Shown here: in pieces, positions 55,259-64,000 of the stretch
Numbering within the stretch: position 1 is the first letter of the stretch
How the letters are laid out: every line of letters begins with the position of its first letter
NCBI GenBank assembly: GCA_937141935.1
Contig: CAKZQS010000027.1
Span: forward strand, 22,384 to 86,383
Source: an uncultured Ectothiorhodospiraceae bacterium
Lineage (GTDB): Bacteria; Pseudomonadota; Gammaproteobacteria; Nevskiales; Oceanococcaceae
Direction: 5' to 3'
Length of the DNA stretch: 64,000 nucleotides
Program-made: the position numbers and the translations under genes
The notes under the pieces: model-generated
The model's input: the letters and a program-made list of their open reading frames with translations, nothing else
Told to the model about the DNA's origin: nothing
Databases searched by the model: none

Positions 55259-55636
55259 ATGCGCCACTCCAAAAAACACCCCCTGCTACTGGGCAGCCTG
55301 CTGATTCTGGGTAGCGGCGTGGCCATGGCCGATGGCCTGGATTTCGACGCCGATGCCAACGGCACCGTGGACCGCGGCGAGTACTACATCGGCGCCGGTG
55401 CCACCGGCCAGTACAACACCTGGGACATGAACGATGACGGCCTGCTCGACGAGAACGAGTACGGCCGCATCGACGCCGACTGGCGTTTCGATGACCTGGA
55501 TGCCGACGACAACGACTTTCTGGACGCCGGCGAATGGTATGACGCCACCTTTGACGCCTTCGACGACAACGAGGACGGCCACTGGGATGGCGACGAATGG
55601 GATGACGCCGGCGACGCTGGCTTCTGGGACGTCTAA
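55259..55636 (+). CDS. secreted four-EF-hand calcium-binding protein
   Basis: The ATG at 55259 has an AAGGAGG ribosome site. The 125-residue product has a signal peptide (residues 1–24, PLLLGSLLILGSGVAMADG) and then four EF-hand loops in about 100 residues: DADANGTVDRGE, DMNDDGLLDENE, DADDNDFLDAGE and DDNEDGHWDGDE. Each keeps acidic residues at positions 1, 3, 5, 9 and 12 (or Asn). It is very acidic and has no other domain. It should bind calcium outside the cell membrane. Its role is unknown. Confidence 0.88.
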   Translation: MRHSKKHPLLLGSLLILGSGVAMADGLDFDADANGTVDRGEYYIGAGATGQYNTWDMNDDGLLDENEYGRIDADWRFDDLDADDNDFLDAGEWYDATFDAFDDNEDGHWDGDEWDDAGDAGFWDV

Positions 55637-55711
55637 GGCGGCCCCTGACACCCCCAATCTCTAGGAATGCGTGGGCGGCCGCCCGAACGGCTGCCCCACG
55701 ATCCCGAGAGG

Positions 55712-55749
55712 GGCGGGTCCTGTCTTTCGAGGCGGGGCCCGCCTTTTTT
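55712..55749 (+). terminator. Rho-independent terminator
   Basis: GGCGGGTCC pairs with GGGCCCGCC (one G·T pair) around a 13–14 base loop, and TTTTTT follows directly. It ends the EF-hand transcript, and it lies just before the stop of the convergent b561–YceI gene. Confidence 0.8.
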
Positions 55750-55756
55750 GTGCGCG

Positions 55757-56950
55757 CTAGTTCTTCGGCGGCGTCAGGCGGGCGCGCACCTCCACGGCGA
55801 TCTCGCGCGAGACCCACTTGCCCTGGGGGTCGGATTCCATGCCCAGGTTGGCATCGGCACGGTCCAGCGTCTGCGTGCCTGTAATCACGGCCTGGGTGCC
55901 GTCCCAGCGCAGCGTCAGGCCGCGAATCTCCAGCGCTGAATCTTTGATCTGCAGCGTGCCGTCGATGCGAGCCTGACCGTCGCCTTGCGGCGTGATGCCG
56001 GTGGCCGTGAACTGCGCGCTGGGGTATTGCGCGGTATCGAACCACTCGCGCTCGGGCAGCGTGTCCTCCTGCAGGCGCACGCCGGTCAGCGCCGAGCCGG
56101 TTTGCACCGTCACGCGGATGCGCGACTCCTGCAGCGCCTCGGGCACGATCACGATATCGGACTGCCAGCGCTCGAAGTGGCCGGCAAAGTCGCGCTTGGC
56201 ATGGGTGCCGGCAAAGCGGATGTAGCTCTGCTCGGCGTCGATGGGCCAGCTGCCCGGCGCGGCCTGGATGCCGCCGGGGGCGGCCGGCGTAGCCACCGGG
56301 CCGGCCCACCATTGCCAGGCGATGCCGCCGCCGGCGGCCAGGCCGAGCAGCAGCAGGGCCAGGGCTTGCGGCGCCCGCGGCTGCATGCGGTTCAGCAGCC
56401 CGTCGTGGTCCACGTACTGGTGTTTGAGTGCCGCGCCCACATGCAGCAGCAGCAGCGTGCCCATCAGCCAGCCCAGGTAGAGGTGGCTGTCCAGCGCCAG
56501 CGTGGCCACGGCGGCGCGGGTGTCGGCGTCGGCCTGGGCCAGGCCGAAGAGGTGCGGCACCTCGAAGAGCCCAAACCACAGCGTGGGCAGCGTCAGCGGC
56601 GCGCCCTCGCGCCACTGCGTGGACACCAGCAGCCAGCCGCTCAGCGGCAGGGCCAGCATCAGCAGGTAAAACAGCGCATGCGTGGCGCTGGCGGCCCAGT
56701 GCTGCCAGCGCGGCATGGGCGGCGCCGGCGGCGGGCGGTGCGTCAGCCGCCAAGCCAGGCGTGCCAGGCTCAGCAGCAGGATCGTCAGGCCCAGCGACTT
56801 GTGCACCTGGAAGCCGGTGATGGCCGCGGCGGCGGTGTCGCCATCGTCCAGGGCGCGGGTCATCCACCAGCCCAGGCCCAGGTTGGCCAGGATGGCGGCC
56901 GCAATCAGCCAGTGCAGGCTGATTGCGACCGCGCTGTAGCGCGTGCTCAC
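55757..56950 (-). CDS. cytochrome b561 / YceI fusion protein
   Basis: The 397-residue protein has two parts. Residues about 1–180 are a four-helix cytochrome b561-type membrane domain with His ligands in ISLHWLIAA, FQVHKSLGL, THALFYLLML and HLYLGWLMGTLLLLHV. After a fifth helix (about 200–220) comes a periplasmic YceI domain (WPIDAEQSYIRFAGTHAKRD, GTLQIKDSALEIRGLTLRW), which binds isoprenoid-like ligands. The b561 part could pass electrons to or from a YceI-bound quinone. YceI and b561 are adjacent genes in many bacteria. The start overlaps the stop of the YceI gene upstream. Confidence 0.9.
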   Translation of the reverse strand: MSTRYSAVAISLHWLIAAAILANLGLGWWMTRALDDGDTAAAAITGFQVHKSLGLTILLLSLARLAWRLTHRPPPAPPMPRWQHWAASATHALFYLLMLALPLSGWLLVSTQWREGAPLTLPTLWFGLFEVPHLFGLAQADADTRAAVATLALDSHLYLGWLMGTLLLLHVGAALKHQYVDHDGLLNRMQPRAPQALALLLLGLAAGGGIAWQWWAGPVATPAAPGGIQAAPGSWPIDAEQSYIRFAGTHAKRDFAGHFERWQSDIVIVPEALQESRIRVTVQTGSALTGVRLQEDTLPEREWFDTAQYPSAQFTATGITPQGDGQARIDGTLQIKDSALEIRGLTLRWDGTQAVITGTQTLDRADANLGMESDPQGKWVSREIAVEVRARLTPPKN

Positions 56951-57720
56951 GCGCCGGCGTCGTCGCCCGGCGGTTGTTGCAGCAGTTCGCCGTAAAAGGC
57001 CACCTTGACCTCATCGCCCAGCAGGCCTTTGTCGACCAGGAAGTCGATGCCGAAGGGTGAGCGCTGGAAGTCGCCCTTGGCGCGCACGCCAATGGCGCCG
57101 GCGCCGGTGAAGGGGTGCGAGGCCGTTTGCCCGGTGACATAGACATGCATCGCAACGGGGTGGGTCTCGCCGCGCATGGTCAGATCGCCGCGCACCATCA
57201 GGTGGTCGCCATGCGGCTCGACGCTGGTGGAGTCGAAGCGGATGCTGGGGTGCTCGCCGGCGTGGAAGAAGCGCGGGCTCTTGGCCAGGTCCTCCTCCCA
57301 GCTCTCGAATTCCGAGTCCTCGTGGGTGGCCTTGTAGTCGCCCACATAGCCGGTGCTGACCGACATGGGGTCGATTTCCAGCGTGACGGTGGACTGGCCG
57401 ATGTTCTCGGCGTTCAGGTTCAGCTCCAGGCTGTAGTCCTCGAAGCGGGCCACGTATTCGGCCAGGCCCAGGTGCTTGACCCGGAAGCTCAGGTCGGCGT
57501 GGTTCAGGTCCACGCGGTACAGGCCTGAGGGCACTTCCAGCGTCAGCGGCGGCGGCGTTTCGGCGGCCTTGGCCTCGTAGGCGTTCTTGGCGGCGGGCGC
57601 GGGGCTGGTGGCCTCGGGCTCGTCGCCGCCACAGGCGCCCAGCAGCAGGGCGGCCGACAGGGCCAGCAGCGGCGCCGGAGTCCGCAGGTGGGCCGGGTTC
57701 AGAAATCGGGGGAGGGTCAT
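56947..57720 (-). CDS. YceI-family lipoprotein
   Basis: The ATG at 57720 follows a GGAG site. The 257-residue precursor has a lipobox (LLALSAALLLGACGG), so it should be lipid-anchored with Cys at the mature N-terminus. The YceI domain shows YRVDLNHADLSFRVKHLGLA, SPRFFHAGEHPSIRFDSTSV and LTMRGETHPVAMHV. YceI proteins bind polyisoprenoids in a lipocalin-like barrel. It overlaps the b561–YceI gene by four bases, so they are co-expressed and may work together. Confidence 0.92.
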   Translation of the reverse strand: MTLPRFLNPAHLRTPAPLLALSAALLLGACGGDEPEATSPAPAAKNAYEAKAAETPPPLTLEVPSGLYRVDLNHADLSFRVKHLGLAEYVARFEDYSLELNLNAENIGQSTVTLEIDPMSVSTGYVGDYKATHEDSEFESWEEDLAKSPRFFHAGEHPSIRFDSTSVEPHGDHLMVRGDLTMRGETHPVAMHVYVTGQTASHPFTGAGAIGVRAKGDFQRSPFGIDFLVDKGLLGDEVKVAFYGELLQQPPGDDAGA

Positions 57721-57869
57721 CGTGATCTCCGGGTGGGGAAGGGCTTCATCATGCCACCGGCGCAGGCCGGCGCCGGGGTTTTGACGTTGCGGCGGCAGGC
57801 TTGACTGCATGTGCCGCAGCGGCTGCGTGCCAAGGCGGCGCGCCAAGGCCGCGGAGTGGCGGCCGGGAT

Positions 57870-58982
57870 TCAGGCCGCGCGCTCATCCTTGGGCGGCAGC
57901 GCCGGGGGCGCCTCGGCGGCGCTGGCCGCGCCGCCGGCCACCCTGCTGGTCCCTCTGCTGGCGTCCGCGGCCTCGTCGCCACCCTCGAAGTGCGCGCGCC
58001 AGTAGTTGCAGGCATCGGCGTGCAGCGCGTCGCGCTCGCGGCGGCGCGGCAGCCAGGCCGGCGCATTGGCGGTGGCGGCCAGCAGGAAGTTCAGGAACAC
58101 CAGGTGCTGGCGCAGGATGCGCCGGCGGCGGTGCGGCACCTGCGGGTTGAACAGGCCATGGCGGGAGAAGATCTGCCAGGGGTTCTTGCGCACCCACAGC
58201 CAGGAGCCCATCTCCAGCGTCAGCGGCAGCAGCGGCCCGCGACCGCGCGCCAGGCTGCGCGCGTAGAGGTAGTCCCACAGATCGCCATGGATCATGTAGT
58301 GCTGGCACTGCGGCTCGATGCGGTAGGCGATGTGGTGCGGGTAGGTTTGCCGGAACAGCGTGCGCAGCGCGTAGATCTCGGCCAGGTGCGGCATGGGGTC
58401 GGGGCGGTGGGCCCAGGGGAACCAGATGCGGTTCACCGCGCCAAAGCCGCTGTGGCAATCGACGCTGAGCGTGATCGGGCTGTCGGCCGTCCAGCGCTCG
58501 ATCAGCTCGGCCAGCGCCGCGTTCTCCGGCGCCATGGCCCGGCCGCGGTACCAGGGCAGGTGCCGCGACAGGCGCTGGCCGCCGGCCAACCAGTGCGCCT
58601 GCGGCGCGTCAATGGGCGCATTGCGCATCAAATCGATGCCGGCCGCGGTGGCGCGGGTGCCGGCCACATAGCCGCTGGGGTTGGCGATGGGCACGATGAC
58701 CAGGCGAATCGCCTCGAGCATCGCCCGCAGGTAGTCATCCCATTCCAGCCGCGCCAGCAGCGTCTGCAAAAAGGCCACGACCACATCGACGCCGATGCGC
58801 TCGTTGCCGTGGATGCCGCCCACGACCACGCAGCTGGGCGCATGCGGCTGCGTGCTGCCCAGCAGCAGCGCGCGCTGCGGCGGCGTTTCGTGCTGCGGTG
58901 CGCCGGGCAGCAGCTCCTCCACGCGCAGCTCGCCCGCATGCTGCGACAGCATCCGTTCGAGCAGGCTCAGGGCGTTTTCCAT
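57870..58982 (-). CDS. M14-type zinc carboxypeptidase/succinylglutamate desuccinylase-like hydrolase
   Basis: The 370-residue cytoplasmic protein has the zinc ligands of the AstE/aspartoacylase branch of M14 enzymes: His and Glu in [13 protein letters not shown], His in [10 protein letters not shown] and the catalytic Glu in LTLEMGSW. A Pro/Ala-rich tail follows. It has no Arg/Lys catabolism genes beside it, so AstE function is not supported. It may cleave a peptide or an N-acyl amino acid. It is divergent from leuC. Confidence 0.85.
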   Translation of the reverse strand: MENALSLLERMLSQHAGELRVEELLPGAPQHETPPQRALLLGSTQPHAPSCVVVGGIHGNERIGVDVVVAFLQTLLARLEWDDYLRAMLEAIRLVIVPIANPSGYVAGTRATAAGIDLMRNAPIDAPQAHWLAGGQRLSRHLPWYRGRAMAPENAALAELIERWTADSPITLSVDCHSGFGAVNRIWFPWAHRPDPMPHLAEIYALRTLFRQTYPHHIAYRIEPQCQHYMIHGDLWDYLYARSLARGRGPLLPLTLEMGSWLWVRKNPWQIFSRHGLFNPQVPHRRRRILRQHLVFLNFLLAATANAPAWLPRRRERDALHADACNYWRAHFEGGDEAADASRGTSRVAGGAASAAEAPPALPPKDERAA

Positions 58983-59169
58983 GGCGGGCCGGGCAGGCGG
59001 GTGGCGACCGTGCGGCCAGTCTAGAAGCTCGCCGCGCGGCTTGTGTTACAGCGCTGGGCGCGGGCGAGTTGGGTGGCGGGCGGCGTTGGCGGGCGGCGCC
59101 TCGGCAGGCAGCGCGGGGGCCGGACTACAATGTACGGCTGGCCCCAACCTCCCGCGAGGTCGCACACGG

Positions 59170-60582
59170 ATGGCGCGCACGCTGTACCAAAAAATCTGGG
59201 ACGACCACCTCGTCCAGACCCTCGATGACGGCACCGGCCTGCTGTACATCGACCGCCACCTCGTGCACGAGGTGACCTCGCCGCAGGCCTTCGAGGGCTT
59301 GCGCCTGGCCGGCCGGCCGGTGTGGCGCGCCGATGCCAACCTGGCGGTGCCGGACCACAACGTGCCCACCACCGACCGCGCGGCCGGCATTGCCGACCCG
59401 ATCTCGCGCACCCAGGTGGACACGCTGGACCGCAACGCCCGCGAGTTCGCGCTGCCGTACTTCCCCATGGCCGACCAGCGCCAGGGCATCGTGCATGTCA
59501 TCGGCCCCGAGCAGGGCGCCACGCTGCCGGGCATGACGGTGGTCTGCGGCGACTCGCACACCTCGACCCACGGCGCCTTCGGCGCGCTGGCCTTTGGTAT
59601 TGGCACCTCGGAGGTCGAGCATGTGCTGGCCACGCAGTGCCTGCTGCAGCAGCCGGCCAAGACCATGCGCATTTGGGTCGAGGGCGCGCTGGATGCCGGC
59701 CTGACGGCCAAGGATCTGGCGCTGGCCATCATTGGCGAGATCGGCACCGCCGGCGGCACCGGCTATGTCATCGAATTCGCCGGCCCGGCCGTGCAGGCGC
59801 TGTCGATGGAAGGGCGCATGACCCTGTGCAACATGACCATCGAGGCGGGCGCGCGCGCCGGCATGGTGGCCGTGGACGACACCACCATCGACTACGTGCG
59901 CGGCCGCCCCTTTGCGCCGACGGATGCGCACTGGGAGGCCGCCAAAGCCTGGTGGCGCACGCTGCACAGCGACGAGGGCGCAAGCTTCGACCGCGAAGTG
60001 CGCCTGGATGCCGCGCAGATTCGCCCGCAGGTCACCTGGGGCACCTCGCCAGAGATGGTGGCCGCCGTCGATGCGGCCGTGCCCGACCCGGCGCAGGCCG
60101 GCGACCCGGTCAAGGCCCAGGGCATGCGCCGCGCGCTGGAATACATGGGTCTGGCCGCCGGGCAGGCGATCAGCGACATCGCCGTGGACAAGGTCTTCAT
60201 CGGCTCCTGCACCAACTCGCGGATCGAGGATCTGCGCGAGGCCGCCGCCGTCGTGCGCGGCCGCCACGTGGCCGCGAGCGTAAAGCTGGCCATGGTGGTG
60301 CCGGGCTCGGGGCTGGTCAAAGCCCAGGCCGAGGCCGAAGGGCTGGATGCGATCTTCCGCGCCGCCGGCTTTGAGTGGCGCGAGCCGGGCTGCTCGATGT
60401 GCCTGGCCATGAATGCCGACCGGCTGGAGCCGGGCGAGCGCTGCGCCTCGACGTCCAACCGCAATTTCGAGGGCCGCCAGGGGCAGGGCGGGCGCACCCA
60501 CCTGCTGAGCCCGGCCATGGCCGCGGCCGCCGGCATCACCGGCCACCTGGTCGATTTCCGCACGCTGCCCAGCGTGGCCTGA
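59170..60582 (+). CDS. leuC: LeuC, 3-isopropylmalate dehydratase large subunit
   Basis: LeuC with LeuD isomerises 2- and 3-isopropylmalate in leucine synthesis. The ATG at 59170 gives 470 residues starting [15 protein letters not shown]. The aconitase-type iron-sulfur cysteines are in FIGSCTNSR and [29 protein letters not shown] is another family signature. leuD starts 10 bases after the stop. An AT-rich TACAAT at 59126 might be its -10 element, but the -35 is unclear. Confidence 0.97.
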   Translation: MARTLYQKIWDDHLVQTLDDGTGLLYIDRHLVHEVTSPQAFEGLRLAGRPVWRADANLAVPDHNVPTTDRAAGIADPISRTQVDTLDRNAREFALPYFPMADQRQGIVHVIGPEQGATLPGMTVVCGDSHTSTHGAFGALAFGIGTSEVEHVLATQCLLQQPAKTMRIWVEGALDAGLTAKDLALAIIGEIGTAGGTGYVIEFAGPAVQALSMEGRMTLCNMTIEAGARAGMVAVDDTTIDYVRGRPFAPTDAHWEAAKAWWRTLHSDEGASFDREVRLDAAQIRPQVTWGTSPEMVAAVDAAVPDPAQAGDPVKAQGMRRALEYMGLAAGQAISDIAVDKVFIGSCTNSRIEDLREAAAVVRGRHVAASVKLAMVVPGSGLVKAQAEAEGLDAIFRAAGFEWREPGCSMCLAMNADRLEPGERCASTSNRNFEGRQGQGGRTHLLSPAMAAAAGITGHLVDFRTLPSVA

Positions 60583-60592
60583 AGGAGCACAG

Positions 60593-61231
60593 ATGCAAGC
60601 CTTTCGCGTGCACAGCGGCGTGGTCCTGCCCATGGACCGGGCCAATGTCGATACCGACGCCATCATCCCCAAGCAGTACCTGAAATCGGTGCGGCGCACG
60701 GGCTTTGGCCCCTATGCCTTCGATGACTGGCGCTACCTCGATGCCGGCGATTTGGATACGCCGGTGGACAGCCGTCGCCCCAACCCCGACTTTGAGCTGA
60801 ACGACGCGCGCTACGCCGGCGCCTCGATCCTGCTGGCGCGGCGCAACTTTGGCTGCGGCTCCTCGCGCGAGCATGCGGTGTGGGCGCTGGCCGACCAGGG
60901 CTTTCGCTGCGTCATCGCCCCCAGCTTCGCCGATATCTTCTTCAACAACTGCTTCAAGAACGGTGTTCTACCCATTGTTCTGGAAGAAGAAACCATCGAT
61001 GAGCTCTTCGCTTTCGCGGCCGGGGGCGCCGAGCTGACGGTGGACCTGGAGCAGCAGCAGATCCACGTCGGCGAACGGCAGATCGACTTTCGCGTGGACC
61101 CGGCCCGGCGCGAGCGCCTGCTGGCCGGCCTGGACGACATTGGCCAGACGCTGCAGCTGCGCGCGCAGATTCAAGACTTTGAGGCGCGCCGCCGGCGCGA
61201 GAAGCCCTGGCTGTTTGGAGCCCGTGCATGA
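60593..61231 (+). CDS. leuD: LeuD, 3-isopropylmalate dehydratase small subunit
   Basis: The 212-residue protein has the family signatures [31 protein letters not shown] and [16 protein letters not shown]. It pairs with LeuC to form the isomerase. An AAGGAG ribosome site precedes the ATG, and it overlaps leuB by four bases. Confidence 0.97.
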   Translation: MQAFRVHSGVVLPMDRANVDTDAIIPKQYLKSVRRTGFGPYAFDDWRYLDAGDLDTPVDSRRPNPDFELNDARYAGASILLARRNFGCGSSREHAVWALADQGFRCVIAPSFADIFFNNCFKNGVLPIVLEEETIDELFAFAAGGAELTVDLEQQQIHVGERQIDFRVDPARRERLLAGLDDIGQTLQLRAQIQDFEARRRREKPWLFGARA

Positions 61232-62304
61232 GCGACAAGATCCTGCTGCTGCCGGGCGACGGCATTGGCCCCGAAATCGTGGCCGAAGCCGAGCGCGTGC
61301 TGGGCGTGCTGGGCGAGGCCTATGGCTATGCCTACGAGACCGACCGTGCGCTGGTGGGCGGCGCAGCCTATGACGCCGCCGGCGACCCCTTCCCGCAGGT
61401 CACCGAGTCGGCCTGCCACGCGGCCGATGCGATTTTGTTCGGCGCCGTGGGTGGCCCGGCCTATGACGCGCTGCCGCGCGACAAGCGCCCCGAGTCGGGG
61501 CTGCTGCGCATGCGCGCCAGCCTGGACCTCTTCGCCAATTTGCGCCCGGCCAAGCTCTACCCCGAGCTGGCGGCGGCCTCCAGCCTGAAGCCGGAGCTGG
61601 TGGCGGGGCTGGACATCCTGATCGTGCGCGAGCTGACTGGTGGCATCTATTTCGGCCAGCCGCGGGCGCAGGAGGACAACCCTCGCCGCGCCTACAACAC
61701 CATGGTTTACAGCGCCGAGGAGATCAGCCGTATCGCCCGCGCCGGCTTCGAGGCGGCGCAGCGCCGCGGCGGCAAGCTGTGTTCGGTGGACAAGGCCAAT
61801 GTGCTCGAGGTCAGCCAGCTCTGGCGGGATGTGGTCGAGGAGCTGGCGCCGGAATACCCGGACGTCACGCTGAGCCATATGTACGTGGACAACGCCGCCA
61901 TGCAGCTGGTGCGCGACCCGCGCCAGTTCGATGTGCTGGTCACCGGCAACCTCTTTGGCGACATCCTGTCCGACCTGGCCGCGATGCTGACGGGCTCGAT
62001 CGGCATGCTGCCCTCGGCCTCCTTGAACGCCGACAGCCGCGGCCTGTACGAGCCGGTGCACGGCAGCGCGCCGGACATCGCCGGCCAGGACAAGGCCAAC
62101 CCGCTGGCCATGCTGCTGTCGCTGGCCATGGCGCTGCGCCACAGCCTGGGCCAGCCCGAGCTGGCGGCGACGCTGGAAGCGGCCATTGGCAGCGTGCTGG
62201 CCAGCGGCCAGCGCACCGCCGACATCGCCGCCGGCGGCCCGGCGCTGGGCACCCGCGCGATGGGCGAGGCCGTATGCGCCGCGCTGCGCGAGCGCGCCGG
62301 CTAA
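61228..62304 (+). CDS. leuB: LeuB, 3-isopropylmalate dehydrogenase
   Basis: LeuB oxidises and decarboxylates 3-isopropylmalate. The 358-residue protein has [20 protein letters not shown], the substrate-binding [20 protein letters not shown], the family signature [20 protein letters not shown] and [20 protein letters not shown]. It overlaps leuD by four bases, forming a leuCDB operon. asd follows after 43 bases. Confidence 0.97.
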   Translation: MSDKILLLPGDGIGPEIVAEAERVLGVLGEAYGYAYETDRALVGGAAYDAAGDPFPQVTESACHAADAILFGAVGGPAYDALPRDKRPESGLLRMRASLDLFANLRPAKLYPELAAASSLKPELVAGLDILIVRELTGGIYFGQPRAQEDNPRRAYNTMVYSAEEISRIARAGFEAAQRRGGKLCSVDKANVLEVSQLWRDVVEELAPEYPDVTLSHMYVDNAAMQLVRDPRQFDVLVTGNLFGDILSDLAAMLTGSIGMLPSASLNADSRGLYEPVHGSAPDIAGQDKANPLAMLLSLAMALRHSLGQPELAATLEAAIGSVLASGQRTADIAAGGPALGTRAMGEAVCAALRERAG

Positions 62305-62347
62305 GGCGGCACCCCCACCCGAACTCCCCCCCAATCACAGGACCGAC

Positions 62348-63373
62348 ATGAGCAAAACCGTAGATATCGCCATCCTCGGCGCCACCGGCGCCGTCGGCCA
62401 GACCATGCTGAAAGTGCTGCACGAGCGCGGCTTTCCCGCCGGGCGCGTCGTGCCGCTGGCCAGCGCCCGCTCCGCCGGCAGCACCGTGCGCTTTGGCGAG
62501 CAGGAGCTGACGGTCGAGTGCGTGGACGACTTCGACTTCTCCACCGTGCAGCTGGGCCTGTTCTCGGCCGGCGGCAGCGTGTCGGCGAAGTGGGCCCCGG
62601 TGGCGGCCGAGGCCGGCTGCATCGTCGTCGACAACACCAGCCACTTCCGCTACGAGGACGACATCCCGCTGGTGGTGCCGGAGGTGAACCCGGACGCGGT
62701 CGAGGGTTACCGCGCGCGCAACATCATTGCCAACCCCAATTGCTCGACCATCCAGATGCTGGTGGCGCTGAAGCCGCTGCACGATGCGGCCGGTATCACC
62801 CGCATCAACGTGGCCACCTACCAGGCCGTGTCCGGCACGGGCAAGGAGGCCATTGACGAGATGGCCGCGCAAACCGCCGCCGATGCGCGCGGCGAGGCGC
62901 CGGTGGCCGAGGTCTACCCCAAGACCATCGTCGGCAACGCGCTGCCGCATATCGACGTCTTCCAGGACAACGGTTACACCAAGGAAGAGATGAAGATGGT
63001 CTGGGAGACCCAGAAGATCTTCGGTGACAAGGGCATCCGCGTGAACCCGACCTGCGTGCGCGTGCCGGTGGTGTATGGCCACAGCGAGGCGGTGCACATC
63101 GAGACCCGCGACAAGCTGACGGCGCAGCGCGCCCGCGAGCTGTTGGAGGCCGCGCCGGGCGTCAAGGTGCTCGACACGCGCAGCGACGGCGGCTACCCGA
63201 CCGCGCGCGAAGAGGCCGCCGGCAACGACTGGACCTGGGTGGGTCGCATCCGCGAGGACATCTCCCACGACCACGGTTTGAACCTGTGGGTGGTGTCGGA
63301 CAATGTGCGCAAGGGCGCGGCCAGCAACAGCGTGCAGATCGCCCAGTTGTTGAAAGAGCGCGGGTATATTTGA
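62348..63373 (+). CDS. asd: Asd, aspartate-semialdehyde dehydrogenase
   Basis: Asd makes aspartate semialdehyde for Lys, Met, Thr and DAP synthesis. The 341-residue protein has the NADP-binding [18 protein letters not shown], the catalytic Cys in [17 protein letters not shown] and the GTGKEAIDE segment. The leuB–asd–fimV order is the one found in Pseudomonas. Gram-negative-type length (about 340–370) fits. Confidence 0.96.
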   Translation: MSKTVDIAILGATGAVGQTMLKVLHERGFPAGRVVPLASARSAGSTVRFGEQELTVECVDDFDFSTVQLGLFSAGGSVSAKWAPVAAEAGCIVVDNTSHFRYEDDIPLVVPEVNPDAVEGYRARNIIANPNCSTIQMLVALKPLHDAAGITRINVATYQAVSGTGKEAIDEMAAQTAADARGEAPVAEVYPKTIVGNALPHIDVFQDNGYTKEEMKMVWETQKIFGDKGIRVNPTCVRVPVVYGHSEAVHIETRDKLTAQRARELLEAAPGVKVLDTRSDGGYPTAREEAAGNDWTWVGRIREDISHDHGLNLWVVSDNVRKGAASNSVQIAQLLKERGYI

Positions 63374-63481
63374 GCCCGTCGCCGGCGGGCGCATTGAGGC
63401 GACCCGCGCTGGCGTTTACAGTGGCGTGAGAACAACGAATTGGGGGATCGGCCGATGCCGTTCGCAAGGTGTGAGTCGAGG

Positions 63482-64000
63482 ATGACAATGGCACGTTGGG
63501 CTTTGATCACCGCGCTCTGCGCGGTTTCGCTGCAGGCGTTTGCGCTGCGGACTGGTGACATCCAGCCGGAGTCGCGTCTGAACGAGCCCTTCCGGGCCTC
63601 CCTGCCGCTGTATGAGCTGGGCCAGGCCGAGCTGCGCACCCTGTCGGTGCGCGTGGCCGCGCCGGAGATCTACAGCCGGCTGGGCCTCGAGCGCAGCGCC
63701 GCGCTGGGCAACCTGGCCTTTGACGTCGATCCCGCCACCGGCCTGGTGCGCATCCGCGGCAACCGCCCGCTGGTCGAGCCCTATGTCGTGCTGCTGCTCG
63801 ACATCCGCACCGACTCCGGGCGTTTGCTGCGCGAATACACCGTGCTGCTCGACCCGGCGCAGGCCGTGGCGCCGCCGCCGGAGCTGGCCGAATCGCTGCC
63901 GCCGTCGGACCCGGCCCCGGCCAACCGCGCTGGTGTGCCCGACGAGCAGGCCGCCGCCGCGCTGCCCGCCGGCGAGCGCGCCGCGCCGCCGCTGAGCCAG
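63482..64000 (+). CDS. fimV: FimV-like protein, N-terminal part (3' end outside window)
   Basis: The frame is open from 63482 to the window end (173 codons) and starts with a signal peptide (ARWALITALCAVSLQAFA). After it comes GDIQPESRLNEPFRASLPLY, the FimV start in which repeated small domains bind peptidoglycan; LRTLSVRVAAPEIYSRLG and GLVRIRGNRPLVEPYVVLLL follow. FimV organises polar type IV pili and the polar cyclic-AMP system in Pseudomonas. In-frame ATG codons at 63455 (with GGGGGA) and 63488 are also possible starts. The LysM and TPR/FimV_Cterm parts lie beyond the window. Confidence 0.88.
   Translation, partial: MTMARWALITALCAVSLQAFALRTGDIQPESRLNEPFRASLPLYELGQAELRTLSVRVAAPEIYSRLGLERSAALGNLAFDVDPATGLVRIRGNRPLVEPYVVLLLDIRTDSGRLLREYTVLLDPAQAVAPPPELAESLPPSDPAPANRAGVPDEQAAAALPAGERAAPPLSQ

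Noticed and set aside
58983..59169. Leucine attenuator (leader peptide with Leu codons) before leuC
   Set aside because: No short frame rich in Leu codons followed by a terminator was found in this gap.
63374..63454. Promoter-like TTGAGG–16–TTACAG before fimV
   Set aside because: The match to sigma-70 elements is weak in a GC-rich setting, so I did not call it a feature.

Overview
The window is a very GC-rich chromosomal segment of a polarly flagellated gammaproteobacterium. The flagellar order fliEFGHIJK–fliLMNOPQR–flhBAFG–fliA–cheYZA–motCD and the blocks prmB–aroC and leuC–leuD–leuB–asd–fimV match the Pseudomonas/Xanthomonas-like part of the class. The codon bias and the gene set make me think of a lineage near Salinisphaerales/Nevskiales rather than a true Pseudomonas, but that placement is inference.

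Region 1 (1–22380) is an almost gapless flagellar locus. It holds the basal body and switch (fliE, F, G, M, N), export ATPase complex (fliH, I, J), hook-length ruler (fliK), export gate (fliO, P, Q, R, flhB, flhA), placement and number control (flhF, flhG), sigma-28 (fliA), the motor-linked chemotaxis genes (cheY, Z, A) and a MotC/MotD stator. Most genes overlap by 4–14 bases. I see sigma-54 type GG-N10-GC sites before fliL, flhA and cheW, as expected for an RpoN-driven flagellar hierarchy.

Region 2 (22493–34427) carries cheW, a DUF2802-like gene and a STAS gene, then a second chemosensory cluster: cheY2–cheA2–cheW2–soluble multi-PAS receptor–cheR–cheD–cheB–membrane receptor. The gene order is that of the Pseudomonas Che2/Aer2 cluster. 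The first receptor has five tandem 122-residue PAS repeats and ends in a CheR-tether-like WTEF. CheD and the second receptor share a C-terminal VELF.

Region 3 (34554–42520) has mixed genes: a DksA/TraR-type zinc finger, a 7TM-DISM/EAL phosphodiesterase, a haloalkane-dehalogenase-like hydrolase, a secreted protein of unknown function, and a large fused isobutyryl-CoA mutase (IcmF).

Region 4 (about 42521–49722) is a foreign island with lower GC and different codon use. It holds a small unknown protein, a SIR2–P-loop (STAND-like) protein resembling anti-phage defence proteins, a decayed IS3-family element, an ATP-grasp/PLP-decarboxylase fusion and an overlapping gene for a protein with a possible Cys-His-Asp triad. 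Sequences abutting the SIR2 gene look like half attC sites of an integron. This is the most interesting stretch.

Region 5 (49723–64000) returns to core genes: psd and a Sco-type copper chaperone, prmB, aroC, an MFS transporter, a secreted four-EF-hand protein behind a strong sigma-54 site, a cytochrome b561–YceI fusion with a YceI lipoprotein, an M14-type zinc hydrolase, leuC, leuD, leuB, asd, and the start of fimV cut by the window edge. I found no tRNA, rRNA or CRISPR array.
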